64,000 nucleotides of DNA from a bacterium (GTDB lineage Bacteria; Zhuqueibacterota; Zhuqueibacteria; Residuimicrobiales; Oceaniaggregativiventaceae), in the NCBI GenBank assembly GCA_029565675.1, contig JAKQNP010000008.1, forward strand, positions 248,001-312,000, read 5' to 3'. Each line of letters opens with the position of its first letter. The first letter of the stretch is position 1. Below the pieces are notes generated by a model. It was not told where the DNA came from. It ran no database searches and saw nothing but the letters and a program-made list of their open reading frames with translations. This document shows positions 8,776-18,736 of the stretch, piece after piece. The position numbers and the translations under genes were made by a program.

Positions 8776-10605
8776 TTGAAACGCAAAAGCAACATTCGCA
8801 ATATCGCCATCATCGCTCATGTCGACCATGGCAAGACGACGCTGGTGGACGGCCTGCTGAAACAGAGTGGAATATTTCGCGAGAATCAGGCGGTTGCCGA
8901 GCGCATGCTCGACAGTATGGATTTGGAACGCGAGCGTGGCATCACCATCATGGCCAAGAATACAGCGGTTATCTATCGCGGTATCAAGATCAATATCGTC
9001 GATACGCCAGGCCATGCGGACTTTGGCGGCGAAGTGGAGCGCAGCCTGAATATGGTTGACGGCGCGCTGCTGCTGGTCGATGCCAGCGAAGGCCCGCTGC
9101 CCCAGACCCGGTTCGTTGTTAAAAAAGCCTTGGAAAAAAAATTGCCGATTATCCTGGTGGTCAACAAAATCGACCGACAGGATGCGCGAATTCAAGAAGT
9201 CATCAATGCGGTCTATGATTTGTTCATCGATCTCGATGCCACTGATGACCAGATCCAATTTCCCATTTTGTACACGATCGCCAAGCAAGGAATCGCACAT
9301 TTGCAGCTGGACGATGGGTCAACTCATTTACAGCCGCTTTTCGAAACCATCATCGATTTTGTCCCCGGTCCCGAGGCTGATGACGAGGCGATACCGCAAT
9401 TCCTGGTGACCAATCTCGATTATGATTCTTATGTAGGGCAAATCGCCATCGGCAGGTTGTGGCATGGGTCTTTGGAAATGGGCAAGACCTACACTCTCTG
9501 CGGTGAGCATCAGAATACCACGGGGATCAAATTTTCTGCGCTTTACACTTTTGAAAATTTGCACCGAAAATCGGTGCAGAAAGTTGAAGCAGGCGATATT
9601 GTCGCCATTGCGGGAGCGTCCGGAGTGAAAATCGGCGATACGATTGCCTCCTCGACGGATCCGAAACCTCTGCCCCGGATCCGCGTCGATGAACCCACTT
9701 TGTCGATGATTTTTTATGTCAACTCCAGTCCTCTTGCAGGGCGTGAAGGTCGATTTCTCACTTCGCGGCATCTGCAGGAACGGCTGGAAAAAGAGATGTT
9801 GGGCAACGTGGCGATTCGGATCGAGGCAACTGGTCGTGCGGATGCTTTCAAGGTTTGTGGACGCGGTGAACTGCAGATGGCCATCCTCATCGAAACCATG
9901 CGCCGCGAGGGCTATGAATTTATGGTCTCAAAACCGCAGGTGATCACCCGCGAAATCAACGAACAGCGGCATGAACCCACCGAGCTGGTCATTCTCGATA
10001 TTCCAGAGTCTTACATCGGCGTGGTCACGGAAAAACTGTCGCAGCGAAAGGGCCAGATGACCAATCTGGTCAACAAAGGCAGCGGTCGAGTGCACCTGGA
10101 ATTCCGCATACCGTCGCGGGGATTGATCGGTTTTCGAAGCCATTTTTTGACCGACACCAAAGGCTCTGGCGTGATGAATTCTATCTATACCGGTTACGAA
10201 CCGTGGTTTGGCCGCATTCCTCAACGGCAAATGGGGTCGTTGGTTGCCGATCGCCCTGGTTATGTGACGGCATATGCCAGTTTGGCGATGGTGGACCGGG
10301 GAGAGCTTTTCGTGCCGGTTGGGACGCAGGTCTATGAGGGAATGATCATCGGCGAGCGCAATCGCAGCGTGGATCTGGATGTCAATATCGCCAAAGAAAA
10401 GAAATTGACGAATATGCGCACATCGACTGCCGAGGCAACCGTCACATTGCGGCCGCCGCGCATGCTTTCTCTGGATCAATCGATCGAATTCATCGCTGAA
10501 GATGAACTGGTGGAAGTGACGCCGATTAATATCCGTTTGGCCAAAATGGAACGCGACCGCACCAAACGCGCGGTACAGCAGAGGCGAGAAAAGTGGGAAT
10601 CGTAA
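8776..10605 (+). CDS. typA: Ribosome-associated GTPase TypA/BipA
   Basis: An EF-G-like translational GTPase acting on ribosome assembly and stress or cold adaptation. G1 is [10 protein letters not shown] (about 14-23), G2 RGITI, G3 DTPGHADF, G4 NKID. The C-terminal half has the family-specific region [18 protein letters not shown]. Length 609 is typical. The start is TTG at 8776 with GGAG upstream and directly matches the family N-terminus ([19 protein letters not shown]). The gene is monocistronic, ending in a strong shared terminator. Confidence 0.97.
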   Translation: MKRKSNIRNIAIIAHVDHGKTTLVDGLLKQSGIFRENQAVAERMLDSMDLERERGITIMAKNTAVIYRGIKINIVDTPGHADFGGEVERSLNMVDGALLLVDASEGPLPQTRFVVKKALEKKLPIILVVNKIDRQDARIQEVINAVYDLFIDLDATDDQIQFPILYTIAKQGIAHLQLDDGSTHLQPLFETIIDFVPGPEADDEAIPQFLVTNLDYDSYVGQIAIGRLWHGSLEMGKTYTLCGEHQNTTGIKFSALYTFENLHRKSVQKVEAGDIVAIAGASGVKIGDTIASSTDPKPLPRIRVDEPTLSMIFYVNSSPLAGREGRFLTSRHLQERLEKEMLGNVAIRIEATGRADAFKVCGRGELQMAILIETMRREGYEFMVSKPQVITREINEQRHEPTELVILDIPESYIGVVTEKLSQRKGQMTNLVNKGSGRVHLEFRIPSRGLIGFRSHFLTDTKGSGVMNSIYTGYEPWFGRIPQRQMGSLVADRPGYVTAYASLAMVDRGELFVPVGTQVYEGMIIGERNRSVDLDVNIAKEKKLTNMRTSTAEATVTLRPPRMLSLDQSIEFIAEDELVEVTPINIRLAKMERDRTKRAVQQRREKWES

Positions 10606-10606
10606 A

Positions 10607-10636
10607 AAGGCGGGCTCTGCAGAGCCCGCCTTTTTT
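10607..10636. terminator. Bidirectional terminator between typA and trxB
   Basis: The palindrome GGCGGGCTC-TGCA-GAGCCCGCC (10609-10630) is flanked by a run of A on the left and TTTTTT on the right. It begins 3 bases after the typA stop and lies 18 bases beyond the convergent trxB stop, so it can serve both genes. Confidence 0.93.
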
Positions 10637-10654
10637 GTTGGTCGATTGTCGCGG

Positions 10655-11590
10655 CTATTTCCCGGGGTAGGCTTTGCCCTGCAAGTGCGTGATGTACTTT
10701 TCAGCCTCGATCGCCGACTGACAGCCGGAACCGGCAGCTGTTATAGCTTGCCGGTAGATCGAATCCTGCACATCGCCGCAGGCGAAAACACCCGGCAGAT
10801 TGGTGCGCGTCCGCCGGTCGGTCTGGATGGTCCGATCGTCAGCCAGCGCGACCTGAGTTTCGAACAGCTCGACATTTGGTCGGTGGCCGATAAAGACAAA
10901 TACCCCATCGACTGCAAGCTCGGATTTTTCACCGGTCTTGGCGTTTTTTAAAATGAGTTTTTCAACCCCTTGTTTACCGGCGATTTCTTCTACCACGGTA
11001 TCCCAAATAAACTCGATCTTCTCATTGTCCATCGCCCGCTGCTGCAAAATGGCATCCGCGCGCAAGCGGTCACGGCGGTGGATGATGGTGACTTTGCTGG
11101 CAAAACGGGTGAGAAAAAGACCTTCATCCAGGGCGCTGTTGCCGCCGCCGATGACCGCCACGGGTTTACCGGTGAAAAAGAAACCGTCGCAGGTTGCGCA
11201 ATACGAAACCCCGCGTCCAATCATCTCTTGTTCACCGAGCACTCCTAGCCGCTTGGGTGTGGAACCAGTGGCAATGATGACCGACAGGGCGTCAAATTCC
11301 TGTCCCGCGGCAAAGACTTTTTTGACTTCCCCGCTTAAATCAACACGCGTGACCGTGTCGTAGATGATCTCTGCGCCGAACTTTTGCGCTTGCTTTTCGA
11401 GCAGCTGATACATTTCAAAACCGCCCAGACCATCGGGAAAACCGGGATAGTTTTCCAGGTCATTGGTCAGGGTTACCTGGCCGCCTCTTTCTAGACCCGA
11501 GATGACCAATGGTTTGAGATTGGCGCGAGCGGTGTAAATTGCCGCCGTCATTCCCGCAGGTCCAGAACCGATGATAATCACATTCCGCAT
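10655..11590 (-). CDS. trxB: Thioredoxin reductase
   Basis: A flavoprotein that passes electrons from NADPH to thioredoxin. FAD-binding GSGPAGMTAAIYTAR is at the N-terminus, the redox-active CATCDG lies near 134-139, NADPH-binding GGGNSALDEGLFL follows, and the FAD-closing motif GVFACGDVQD sits near the C-terminus. Length 311 is standard. ATG at 11590 is preferred over the longer TTG frame at 11602 because GGAGG lies 5 bases before it. Fits, with the peroxiredoxin at 49.3 kb, into thiol-based peroxide defence. Confidence 0.96.
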   Translation of the reverse strand: MRNVIIIGSGPAGMTAAIYTARANLKPLVISGLERGGQVTLTNDLENYPGFPDGLGGFEMYQLLEKQAQKFGAEIIYDTVTRVDLSGEVKKVFAAGQEFDALSVIIATGSTPKRLGVLGEQEMIGRGVSYCATCDGFFFTGKPVAVIGGGNSALDEGLFLTRFASKVTIIHRRDRLRADAILQQRAMDNEKIEFIWDTVVEEIAGKQGVEKLILKNAKTGEKSELAVDGVFVFIGHRPNVELFETQVALADDRTIQTDRRTRTNLPGVFACGDVQDSIYRQAITAAGSGCQSAIEAEKYITHLQGKAYPGK

Positions 11591-11700
11591 TTCTTCCTCC
11601 AACAGATAACTTTTGATCGCTGAACAGAATGGAAACGTGGCGCGCGATCGAGTCGTTTTCGCCTAAAGTTAGATGCTGCAATGGCCGGGATTATGCAAAA

Positions 11701-12441
11701 TCATATCGGGTTGGGCAAATCGATAAACTCGCTCTCGAGCTCAAACTGTGAGCGCAAATAGTCCCCCAAACTTTTGATGCCAAGTCGTTCTGTCGCATAG
11801 TGGCCGGCGGCGATAAAATGGATTTTCCCTTCTTTGGCCAGATGGAGCGACGGTTCGCCTGCTTCTCCGGTGATATACGCATCCAGGCCGAGATCGATTG
11901 CCAGCGACAAATCCCGGGCTGCACCGCCCGAGCAGATCGCAATTCGACGGATCGACTCAGGGCCGAAAGCAAAAACAGTTGCTTCGCTCTGATAGAGATT
12001 TTTCACCTGCTTGATCAGCTCGGCCGGCGAAATTGGCGGACAAATTCCTTGAATGCCCACTTGCGCAAAGTCGTCCAGCTCCTGCAAGTGCAAAGCAGCC
12101 GCCGCAACCGCATTGTTACCAAGCTCCGGGTGCTTGTCGAGGGGCAAATGATAGGCCAACAGAGAAATGTCGTTTTCCAGCAACAATTTCAGGCGCTCCT
12201 TGTAGAGCCCTTTGACAACCATTCGTTCCCGGTTCCAGAGAATTCCGTGATGGACAATGACCATATCGGCACCCAGATCGACGGCGCGCCGAAAAAGTTC
12301 GGCGCTGGCGGATACGCCCAGAACGATCTTGTTTACTTTAGCTCTTCCTTCGACCTGTAAACCCTGAGGGCCATAATCGTCAAAATCGCGAACGGCCAAC
12401 AAGGTGTCGAGATGGTCGATCAAACGATCTCTTTGCATCAC
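11701..12441 (-). CDS. NIF3-like dinuclear metal centre protein (DUF34)
   Basis: NIF3/DUF34 proteins form hexameric toroids holding two metal ions per subunit; some are linked to GTP cyclohydrolase-like or nucleotide-hydrolase activity, but the role is unsettled. Seen here: DYGPQGLQVEG, the metal-binding HHG in DMVIVHHGILW, AYHLPLDKHPELGNN, CSGGAARDL and AGHYATERLG near the end, which supplies the last His and Glu ligands. It is the short single-domain version (about 246 residues). A GTG at 12441 and an ATG at 12438 are adjacent; GGAGAG precedes both and the ATG is slightly better spaced. Confidence 0.92.
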   Translation of the reverse strand: MMQRDRLIDHLDTLLAVRDFDDYGPQGLQVEGRAKVNKIVLGVSASAELFRRAVDLGADMVIVHHGILWNRERMVVKGLYKERLKLLLENDISLLAYHLPLDKHPELGNNAVAAAALHLQELDDFAQVGIQGICPPISPAELIKQVKNLYQSEATVFAFGPESIRRIAICSGGAARDLSLAIDLGLDAYITGEAGEPSLHLAKEGKIHFIAAGHYATERLGIKSLGDYLRSQFELESEFIDLPNPI

Positions 12442-12468
12442 TGCTCTCCAGTTAAAATCGGTGGTCAG

Positions 12469-13509
12469 CTACACTGCCGGGGCAAATTTCTCCATTTCAA
12501 TGGCTTTGCCGCAACGAGCGGATTCATAGATGGCGAGTATCAGCTGCAACGGGCGGCGGGCCACGGTACCGCTGACAACAGGATCTCGCCCTTCATCGAT
12601 GGCAGAGATAAAATCTCTGTACTGATGCACGAACAGCGTGGCATCGATCGCTTTTGGGTCAGAGGCGCCGCCGACGGCCACCTCGGGATCCTTTTGCGGC
12701 GGTTGGCCTTCGATCTGCAGGAATGCCAGCCGTTCGCCCTCTATTCTTGCGGATCCACGGGTGCCGTGGATCTCCAGTCGCGCTGGCAACCCGGGATAAA
12801 AAGCTGTCGAAGCCTGAATCACGCCGTATGCACCGCTGGTAAACTCGACCAGGACCATGCCGATGTCTTCGACGGCTATTCGATGTGCAGCTGTTTTGCA
12901 ACGCGCTTGCAGCCATTTGACTGGCCCCATGACCGATAGCAGCAAGTCGATGAAATGAATGCCCTGGTTCATAAAAGCGCCGCCTCCATCCAATTCCCAG
13001 GTGCCGCGCCAAGCACCGCTGTTGTAGTATGCCTGTGAGCGATACCATTTGATCGCTGCATCGCCCTGCAAAAGTGTGCCCAGTTCGCCTGATTCCACTG
13101 CCCGATACACCTTTTGCACCGACGGGAGAAACCGGTTTTGGCTGATCACTCCAAGAGTGACCCCGTTTTCTCGGCAGGCGGCAATCAGCGCATCGGCCTT
13201 TGCCAACGTGATGTCGATCGGTTTTTCGACCATAACGTGTTTACCGGCTCTGGCGGCAGCAATGCCGATGTCCGCATGCAGGCCAGAAGGCACTGCGATG
13301 TCGATGATATCGATATTCGGATCGGCAAGAGCATTCGGCAAACGGTCATGGCGCGACAATCGGTGCTCCTGGGCAAAAGCCTGTGCCTTGGCAGGATCGG
13401 CATCACAGACAGCGATAACCCGTGTGCGTTCGATGGTCTGATAGGCTTTCAGATGGTAGGGTGCGATGACCCCGGTTCCGATCAGTGCAACCCCTAGAGA
13501 CTCTTTCAT
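12469..13509 (-). CDS. Gfo/Idh/MocA family oxidoreductase
   Basis: A NAD(P)-dependent sugar or inositol dehydrogenase-type protein. The Rossmann motif GTGVIAPYHLKAY is at 10-22, the family hallmark EKPID follows near 95, and the C-terminal alpha/beta domain carries GGGAFMNQGIHFIDLLL, with the catalytic-region His. Length 346 is normal. Substrate cannot be deduced. It is 27 bases upstream of the NIF3-like gene on the same strand, so the two may be cotranscribed. GAGGGAAGA precedes the ATG. Confidence 0.93.
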   Translation of the reverse strand: MKESLGVALIGTGVIAPYHLKAYQTIERTRVIAVCDADPAKAQAFAQEHRLSRHDRLPNALADPNIDIIDIAVPSGLHADIGIAAARAGKHVMVEKPIDITLAKADALIAACRENGVTLGVISQNRFLPSVQKVYRAVESGELGTLLQGDAAIKWYRSQAYYNSGAWRGTWELDGGGAFMNQGIHFIDLLLSVMGPVKWLQARCKTAAHRIAVEDIGMVLVEFTSGAYGVIQASTAFYPGLPARLEIHGTRGSARIEGERLAFLQIEGQPPQKDPEVAVGGASDPKAIDATLFVHQYRDFISAIDEGRDPVVSGTVARRPLQLILAIYESARCGKAIEMEKFAPAV

Positions 13510-13740
13510 GGCAGATCTTCCCTCTTGTTATGGCCAGGCCAGCGCAATAGATGGGCTGTTGATCAGGTACATTGTCAAAGCTTCTCTCTGCAGCATGGAG
13601 CAATAGTCGGGCTGGATGTGCTTTGGTCGAATCAGAATGAGAGGCTGAAATATGCTGAATGCGACAAGAGCTGCGCAATACAGCCTACTCTCTTTTCGGC
13701 TTGGACAAAGGTTTGGTGGTCGCCGGTCCAGTGAGTTGAA

Positions 13741-14331
13741 TTATATTTTTTGTGTGTAGTGATTGTGATGCCAAACATCATCGAGCTTGCGTTTCGGCAC
13801 GTGCAGAACATCATCTGCGTCGAGATAGTACTTGATCGAATCGTTCATTTGTTCCACCACAGGTTGCTCATCAGGATACCCCAAAGCAACGGCGGTGTCG
13901 ATTTCGCAGTGCGAGGTGATCTGCAGCAGATCTCTCAAAGCGACTCGATCCAGCGATCCGAGCCAACAACTGCCGATTCCGAGTTCCGAAGCTGACAAGA
14001 TGATATTTTGCATTGCAGCGCCCGCATCGTGTTCGCCTCCCTGCGGTCGAATCGACCGGTTGATCAGCAAAACGATAAAAGCCACAGGTTCCTGACCTTT
14101 GGCGGGCCGGCCACGGTTTTGGGTGAGATAGGCTGCCCAGCGGGTGTGGGCAAAGACGGCTTGAACTTGAGTGGGCTCGTCGATGACGATGAATTCCAGG
14201 GGTTGCAGGTTGGCACCCGAAGGCGCCAAACGGGCTGCATCGACCAGATCGAGCAATACGGAAAGCGGAATCGGTTTTTGTTTAAAGCGCCTGATCGTCC
14301 GACGCTTCCTGATCAAATCGGCAATACCCAC
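13741..14331 (-). CDS. Nitroreductase-family FMN oxidoreductase
   Basis: A flavin-dependent NAD(P)H oxidoreductase-like protein of the nitroreductase fold. Diagnostic parts are IRKRRTIRRFKQKPI (FMN phosphate contacts), DAARLAPSGANLQPLEFIVI, AAMQNIILSASELGIGSCW and VALGYPDEQP. Length 196 is normal for the small branch. The start is GTG at 14331, with GAGG upstream. The physiological acceptor is unknown. It is separated by 231 bases from the oxidoreductase gene that follows on the same strand. Confidence 0.9.
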   Translation of the reverse strand: MGIADLIRKRRTIRRFKQKPIPLSVLLDLVDAARLAPSGANLQPLEFIVIDEPTQVQAVFAHTRWAAYLTQNRGRPAKGQEPVAFIVLLINRSIRPQGGEHDAGAAMQNIILSASELGIGSCWLGSLDRVALRDLLQITSHCEIDTAVALGYPDEQPVVEQMNDSIKYYLDADDVLHVPKRKLDDVWHHNHYTQKI

Positions 14332-14610
14332 AGGTTAACCTCTCTGTTTGCGACCAATAATTCAGCTTGATATTTGGGCTGGATTCTGACTGGCCAGAAT
14401 CCAATCGGAAAAAGTGCTTTTAATATAACGAGTTGGAAATAAAAAACAAAGCTTTTGTAACCGGGGCCGCGTTTTTTCGTAAAAGAAACAAAAATGAGGC
14501 GCAGCCACAGGCATAGAAAACGGCGGTTGAGCTGATGAATTGTGGATTAGAGTCTTGAACCATTTTGTTGTTTTTTATACAGGATTACTTTTGTTTTAAA
14601 GGGAGGTGCT

Positions 14611-14970
14611 ATGTCCGAGAACAAAACCGAGCTGGTGGCCAACAAAGCGGATCGTTTTAATGCCTTGTTGTTGGGTATCATTTTTATTTTGGCCGGCGGA
14701 TTGATTTTTGCTGATCAACACCATTTTTTGCAAACAGGCTGGCTCTGGTGGTTGGTGTTTCTGATCGGTGTATTGCTGTTGACCGCCTCGGTGGCCCAGT
14801 TGCTGTTTTCCAAAAAACACAATTTGAGTGTCGCACAAATGATCTGGGGCCCGGTTTTTATCGCCATCGGCGGCAGCAAAATCAGTTTTTTTGCCAGATG
14901 GTGGCCGTTGATTTTGGTGGTTACCGGTATTTTGCTGATCATCGTTTCGATCCGAAAACATGAACAATAA
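14611..14970 (+). CDS. Small four-helix membrane protein, LiaI/LiaF-like region
   Basis: A 119-residue inner-membrane protein with four predicted helices in two similar halves (FNALLLGIIFILAGGLIFA, WLWWLVFLIGVLLLTASVA, MIWGPVFIAIGGSKISFF, WWPLILVVTGILLIIVSI). The GxxFxxxG...WW arrangement resembles the transmembrane region found in LiaI/LiaF and DUF5668 proteins, which sit in envelope-stress systems, but here no LiaF C-terminal domain or kinase is adjacent. GGGAGG precedes the ATG. The function is unknown and the family assignment tentative. Confidence 0.65.
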   Translation: MSENKTELVANKADRFNALLLGIIFILAGGLIFADQHHFLQTGWLWWLVFLIGVLLLTASVAQLLFSKKHNLSVAQMIWGPVFIAIGGSKISFFARWWPLILVVTGILLIIVSIRKHEQ

Positions 14971-15236
14971 AAGGCAAATTATGGATGTCCCACCGAGGAG
15001 ATGACAGAGCCCGAATCGGAGAATCGTTTCGGTTTCAGATTCTGTGCCCACCGTAAAAAGCTTTGTTAAATTCGTACGGATTTTATATATTTTGCCCTGG
15101 TGTGCAGCAGCCCAGCCGAACACCAGGCTTTTTTTTGAAGCTTTTTTCGCTGGACGCTTTTACCATCTGCATGCGAGGAGTAGGCGTTTAGCTTGTTTCC
15201 TTAGCCCTTTAGCTAGAGATCTTATAGGAGTCAAGT

Positions 15237-15707
15237 ATGAGGCTTACGGAACTGCTCTCTCCAGAAGTCATTCGCATTCCCCTGCAGAACAACCGCAAAG
15301 ACCAGATCATCGCCGAATTGGTCGACCTGTTGTACAAAGCGAAAAAGATAAAGAATTTTGAAACGGTGCTGGCTGCGGTGATGGAACGCGAACGCGTGAT
15401 GAGCACCGCGATGGGCGATGGAGTGGCGATTCCACATGCAAAGACCGACGCGGTTGATGGATTGGCAGCAGCGTTTGGTATTACGCGAAACCTGGTAGAT
15501 TTTGACTCCATAGATGGCAAGCCGGTGCACATCGTTTTTTTGTTAATCGGCCCGACCGAACAGAGCGGTCCGCATTTGAAAGCGTTGAGCAGAATATCCA
15601 GATTGATGCATCGCGAGGAATTCCGCCAGCGGCTTGCTGGCGCCAGCGATGGCCAGGAAGTGTTGGATATCATCCAGGCCGAAGAACGCAAATATTTTTC
15701 TTTCTGA
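15237..15707 (+). CDS. PTS EIIA domain protein, PtsN-like
   Basis: A 156-residue stand-alone fructose/nitrogen-type EIIA domain, phosphorylated on a His by HPr or NPr. The site is GVAIPHAKTDAVDG (His67), and the family features MRLTELLSPEVI and VFLLIGPTEQSGPHL are present. No EIIB or EIIC is nearby, so a regulatory (PtsN-like) role is more likely than sugar transport. TAGGAG lies upstream of the ATG. It is 118 bases upstream of hisS in the same orientation. Confidence 0.9.
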   Translation: MRLTELLSPEVIRIPLQNNRKDQIIAELVDLLYKAKKIKNFETVLAAVMERERVMSTAMGDGVAIPHAKTDAVDGLAAAFGITRNLVDFDSIDGKPVHIVFLLIGPTEQSGPHLKALSRISRLMHREEFRQRLAGASDGQEVLDIIQAEERKYFSF

Positions 15708-15825
15708 TCCGTTTGTCCACCGAGAGTCGTCAAGCCATCCAAGAAAATTCGAAACCTTTTTATTGCTCAATAGATCTCCAGAGCGAAGAGCTTTTGTTCT
15801 AATTGAGGTGCTGAGGAAGAAAACG

Positions 15826-17100
15826 ATGAAATACCAATCGATCAAAGGAACACGAGATGTTTTGCCAGAAGAACAAAAATATTGGCGCTATATCGAAGAA
15901 AAAATTGGCAGTGTGACCAGTCGTTTTGGCTATCAACGCGTCGAACCGCCGATTTTTGAAGAGACGGCCCTGTTTTTGCGCGGAGTGGGTGAAACGACCG
16001 ACATTGTTGAAAAAGAGATGTACACTTTTATCGATAAAGGAAAGAATTCTTTGACGCTGCGGCCCGAGTACACGGCTGGAATCATGCGTCTTTACCTGGA
16101 AAACGGGTTGCACAGCTTGTCTAAGCCGGTGAAATTGTACAGCATCGGCCCCGTCTTCCGTTACGAACGGCCGCAAGCGGGGCGATACCGCCAACACACG
16201 CAATTCAATGTGGAGGCTTTGGGGGAGCAGGAGCCCAGTGTCGATCTTGAAGTTATGTCGGTTGCCTGGCTCCTCTATGCCGAGCTCGGCTTCAGCGGCC
16301 TTTCTTTTCAGCTAAACAGCACTGGATGTCCAAATTGCCGACCGGCTTATGTCGAAGAGCTGAAAAATTTTTATCGCCGCCATTCCGAGGCGATCTGTGA
16401 TGATTGCAAACGCCGTTTGGAACGCAATCCTTTGCGCTTGCTCGATTGCAAAGTCAAATCCTGCCAACAGATCAGTGCAGATGCGCCGGTTATTCACGAA
16501 AGGCTCTGCGAAGAATGTGCCGACCATTTTGCCACTCTGCGGCTTTATCTCGACACGCTCGGCCGGCCGTACCGAATCAACCATCGCCTGGTGCGCGGTC
16601 TCGATTACTACACCAAGACGGTGTTCGAGGTTTGGGTGCAAGGGATCGGGTCACAAAACGCGATGTGCGGGGGCGGCCGATACGACGGCCTGATCGAACA
16701 GTTGGGAGGTCAGGCCACCCCGGGCATCGGCTTCGGCTCAGGCATCGAAAGAATGATTCTCGGAATGCGGGAACAAAATATCGAACCGCCCAAACTGCCT
16801 GATCCTTTTATTTTTGTCGCGCACATGGGCAAAGCAGCCGATCTTCGGGCTGTTGAGCTTGTTACCTGGTTTCGCGAAGCCGGCCTCTCTGCTTTGATGG
16901 CTTTTGGGCAACGCAGTTTTAAATCGCAGATGCGCGAAGCCAATCGGTTGGCAGTCACCTATGCAGTGATAGTTGGCGAAGACGAGATTACCGCCAACCA
17001 TGCAACCGTAAAAAACCTGGCCAATGGCGAACAGCAAGCCATACCGTTCGACCAGGTGGTCGCGGTTCTGAAACAAGCCTGCGAGAGACAGCGCTGCTGA
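15826..17100 (+). CDS. hisS: Histidyl-tRNA synthetase
   Basis: Class II aminoacyl-tRNA synthetase charging tRNA-His. Motif 1 lies around GTRDVLPEE...RFGYQRVEPPIFE, motif 2 is FRYERPQAGRYRQHTQF, and the histidine-specific loop is LVRGLDYYTKTVFEVW. Motif 3 is GFGSGIERMIL. The anticodon-binding domain fills the last 100 residues. The ATG at 15826, after GAGGAAGA, gives 424 residues and begins exactly with the family start MKYQSIKGTRDVLP; a longer frame overlapping ptsN is not real N-terminus. Confidence 0.97.
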   Translation: MKYQSIKGTRDVLPEEQKYWRYIEEKIGSVTSRFGYQRVEPPIFEETALFLRGVGETTDIVEKEMYTFIDKGKNSLTLRPEYTAGIMRLYLENGLHSLSKPVKLYSIGPVFRYERPQAGRYRQHTQFNVEALGEQEPSVDLEVMSVAWLLYAELGFSGLSFQLNSTGCPNCRPAYVEELKNFYRRHSEAICDDCKRRLERNPLRLLDCKVKSCQQISADAPVIHERLCEECADHFATLRLYLDTLGRPYRINHRLVRGLDYYTKTVFEVWVQGIGSQNAMCGGGRYDGLIEQLGGQATPGIGFGSGIERMILGMREQNIEPPKLPDPFIFVAHMGKAADLRAVELVTWFREAGLSALMAFGQRSFKSQMREANRLAVTYAVIVGEDEITANHATVKNLANGEQQAIPFDQVVAVLKQACERQRC

Positions 17101-17142
17101 TGCTGTCGTCCATAAACAGGCATCGAGCCAGAGGGTAAAAAA

Positions 17143-17940
17143 ATCGACCAAGCTGCGCTCTCGAAGAATCATCTGCGGGCCCTGTGCACATTGGCCAAAA
17201 AGAAGCAGCGCCTGAAAGAAAACAAGGTGTTGTTGGAAGGCAAGCGCCTCTGTGAGGAAGCGATGCACAGCCGCTGGTTCGAACCCATCGAACTGATCAT
17301 CGATCCCAGCCGCATCAAAGAAGATCTTTGCTTTCAACGGCTCATTCAAGATGCCGAATCGCGCCAGATTCCGCTTTACCGGGCGACAAGCAGCGATTTT
17401 GCCGTTTTTTCTGCGACTGAGCACTCGCCGGGTGTCGCTTGTGTCGGCCGGCCGCTCTCGCCTCCTTTGGCGACATGGATGACCACCGCCAGCGGCATCT
17501 GGGTGGCGCTTGATTCTTTGCGCGACCCGGGCAACCTTGGTACTGTGTTGCGCACCGCAGCATGGTTCGGAGTGGCGGGTGTGCTTACAAGTCCGACCAC
17601 AGTCGAGTATACCAACCCCAAAGTGGTCCGCGGCAGCATGGGCGGCATGTTCCATCTTCCTGTATTTACCGAGGTCGATCTTTTCGAGTGGCTCCCGCGT
17701 TTTCATGAAAGCGGTTTTCGAATTTCAGCAGCGGCAGTGCGGGGCGGTATTGTTCCTCAACAGGTTTTTCCAACAGACCGCGAATTGCTTTTGATCGGCA
17801 ACGAGGCATTTGGTCTTGATCCGCGGTTGGAAAAAGAAATTGACCAGCGTTTGACCATCAGCCGAATCGGTGGCGGAGAATCGCTGAATGCTGCACTGGC
17901 TGCTGCCATCATTTTGTACGAATGGAGCAAAGAAAAGTGA
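17143..17940 (+). CDS. TrmH/SpoU-family RNA 2'-O-methyltransferase
   Basis: A SPOUT-fold methyltransferase that methylates a ribose 2'-OH in rRNA or tRNA. Motif 1 is DSLRDPGNLGTVLRTA, motif 2 LLIGNEAFGLD, motif 3 GGGESLNAALAAAIILYEW, forming the knotted SAM site. An N-terminal substrate-binding domain precedes it (VLLEGKRLCEEA). The start is uncertain: the first standard start codon is TTG at 17191, but the frame is open from 17116 and the normal family N-terminus (LSKNHLRALCTLAKKKQR) lies upstream of that TTG. The only spaced ribosome site (GAGGG, 17131-17135) points to an ATC at 17143. It is 42 bases after hisS. Confidence 0.88.
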   Translation: MDQAALSKNHLRALCTLAKKKQRLKENKVLLEGKRLCEEAMHSRWFEPIELIIDPSRIKEDLCFQRLIQDAESRQIPLYRATSSDFAVFSATEHSPGVACVGRPLSPPLATWMTTASGIWVALDSLRDPGNLGTVLRTAAWFGVAGVLTSPTTVEYTNPKVVRGSMGGMFHLPVFTEVDLFEWLPRFHESGFRISAAAVRGGIVPQQVFPTDRELLLIGNEAFGLDPRLEKEIDQRLTISRIGGGESLNAALAAAIILYEWSKEK

Positions 17941-17941
17941 T

Positions 17942-18733
17942 ATGAAAGAATCGCCCGACCAGAACATTCGGCCGTTTGAGGCGGCAACGATTGTATTCAT
18001 AACGTTTATGATTTTCTTTTTTTCGGCTGTCTTGCTCGGACTGCTGGGAGTGAACAAATCCGCGCTCTTGATTGCTGAGCTGCTCGTAATCCTGCCTGCC
18101 CTTTTCTATGTCAAATTGCGCAACTTGCCGTTTCGTTCAGTTTTTCGTTTTTTTTCTCTGACCTTGCGCCAATGGCTTTGGATTATCGTTATGAGTTTTT
18201 CGGCCTTTGTTGTTTTGGATGAATTGGATCGGCTCGTGATGAGCTTTTTCCCGATGCCACAAGTGATCTTCGAGGCGATCCGCACCTCCATGCAGATCCA
18301 TTCGCTGTACGATGCGGTGGTTTTGTTTCTCGCTGCAGTCGTTATGGCGGGTTTGGGTGAGGAGATGCTTTTCCGCGGTTTCTTCCAGGGCGCGCTGGAA
18401 AACCATCTCGATCCGGCTCGCGGTATCGTCATGAGCGCCATCGCATTCGCCCTTTTGCATATCAATCCCTGGGGTGCGCTGCAAATCACCGTTATTGGCT
18501 TGCTGCTCGGCTATGTGGTATGGAAAAGCCAGAGCTTGCTGCCGGCTGTTTTTATCCACATGACCAACAATTTCTTGTCGATCATTCTCTTCAACTGTAA
18601 TAGCGCACAACTCAGCTGGTACAGCAGTGAGCTGCATGTCCACTTTCACTGGCTCCTCGTCTCAATTTTGTTTTTCATCCCGGCTTGCCTGGCTTTTAAT
18701 CGCGAATGCCAGAAAACAACAGGAGGCAACTGA
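17942..18733 (+). CDS. CPBP-family intramembrane glutamic protease
   Basis: A CAAX-prenyl-protease/bacteriocin-processing (CPBP, Abi) membrane protein of 263 residues with about seven to eight helices. Motif 1, AGLGEEMLFRGFF, carries the paired Glu near 139-140 and the conserved Arg; motif 2 is FALLHINPWG (His about 172); motif 3 is VFIHMTNN (His about 206). These are the catalytic residues of the family. The ATG at 17942 is one base after the SpoU stop, implying translational coupling. Substrates of most members are unknown. Confidence 0.92.
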   Translation: MKESPDQNIRPFEAATIVFITFMIFFFSAVLLGLLGVNKSALLIAELLVILPALFYVKLRNLPFRSVFRFFSLTLRQWLWIIVMSFSAFVVLDELDRLVMSFFPMPQVIFEAIRTSMQIHSLYDAVVLFLAAVVMAGLGEEMLFRGFFQGALENHLDPARGIVMSAIAFALLHINPWGALQITVIGLLLGYVVWKSQSLLPAVFIHMTNNFLSIILFNCNSAQLSWYSSELHVHFHWLLVSILFFIPACLAFNRECQKTTGGN

Positions 18734-18736
18734 GAG

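Noticed and set aside
15634-15825. Upstream extension of hisS overlapping ptsN
   Set aside because: The extension has no relation to HisRS; family start and ribosome site are at 15826.
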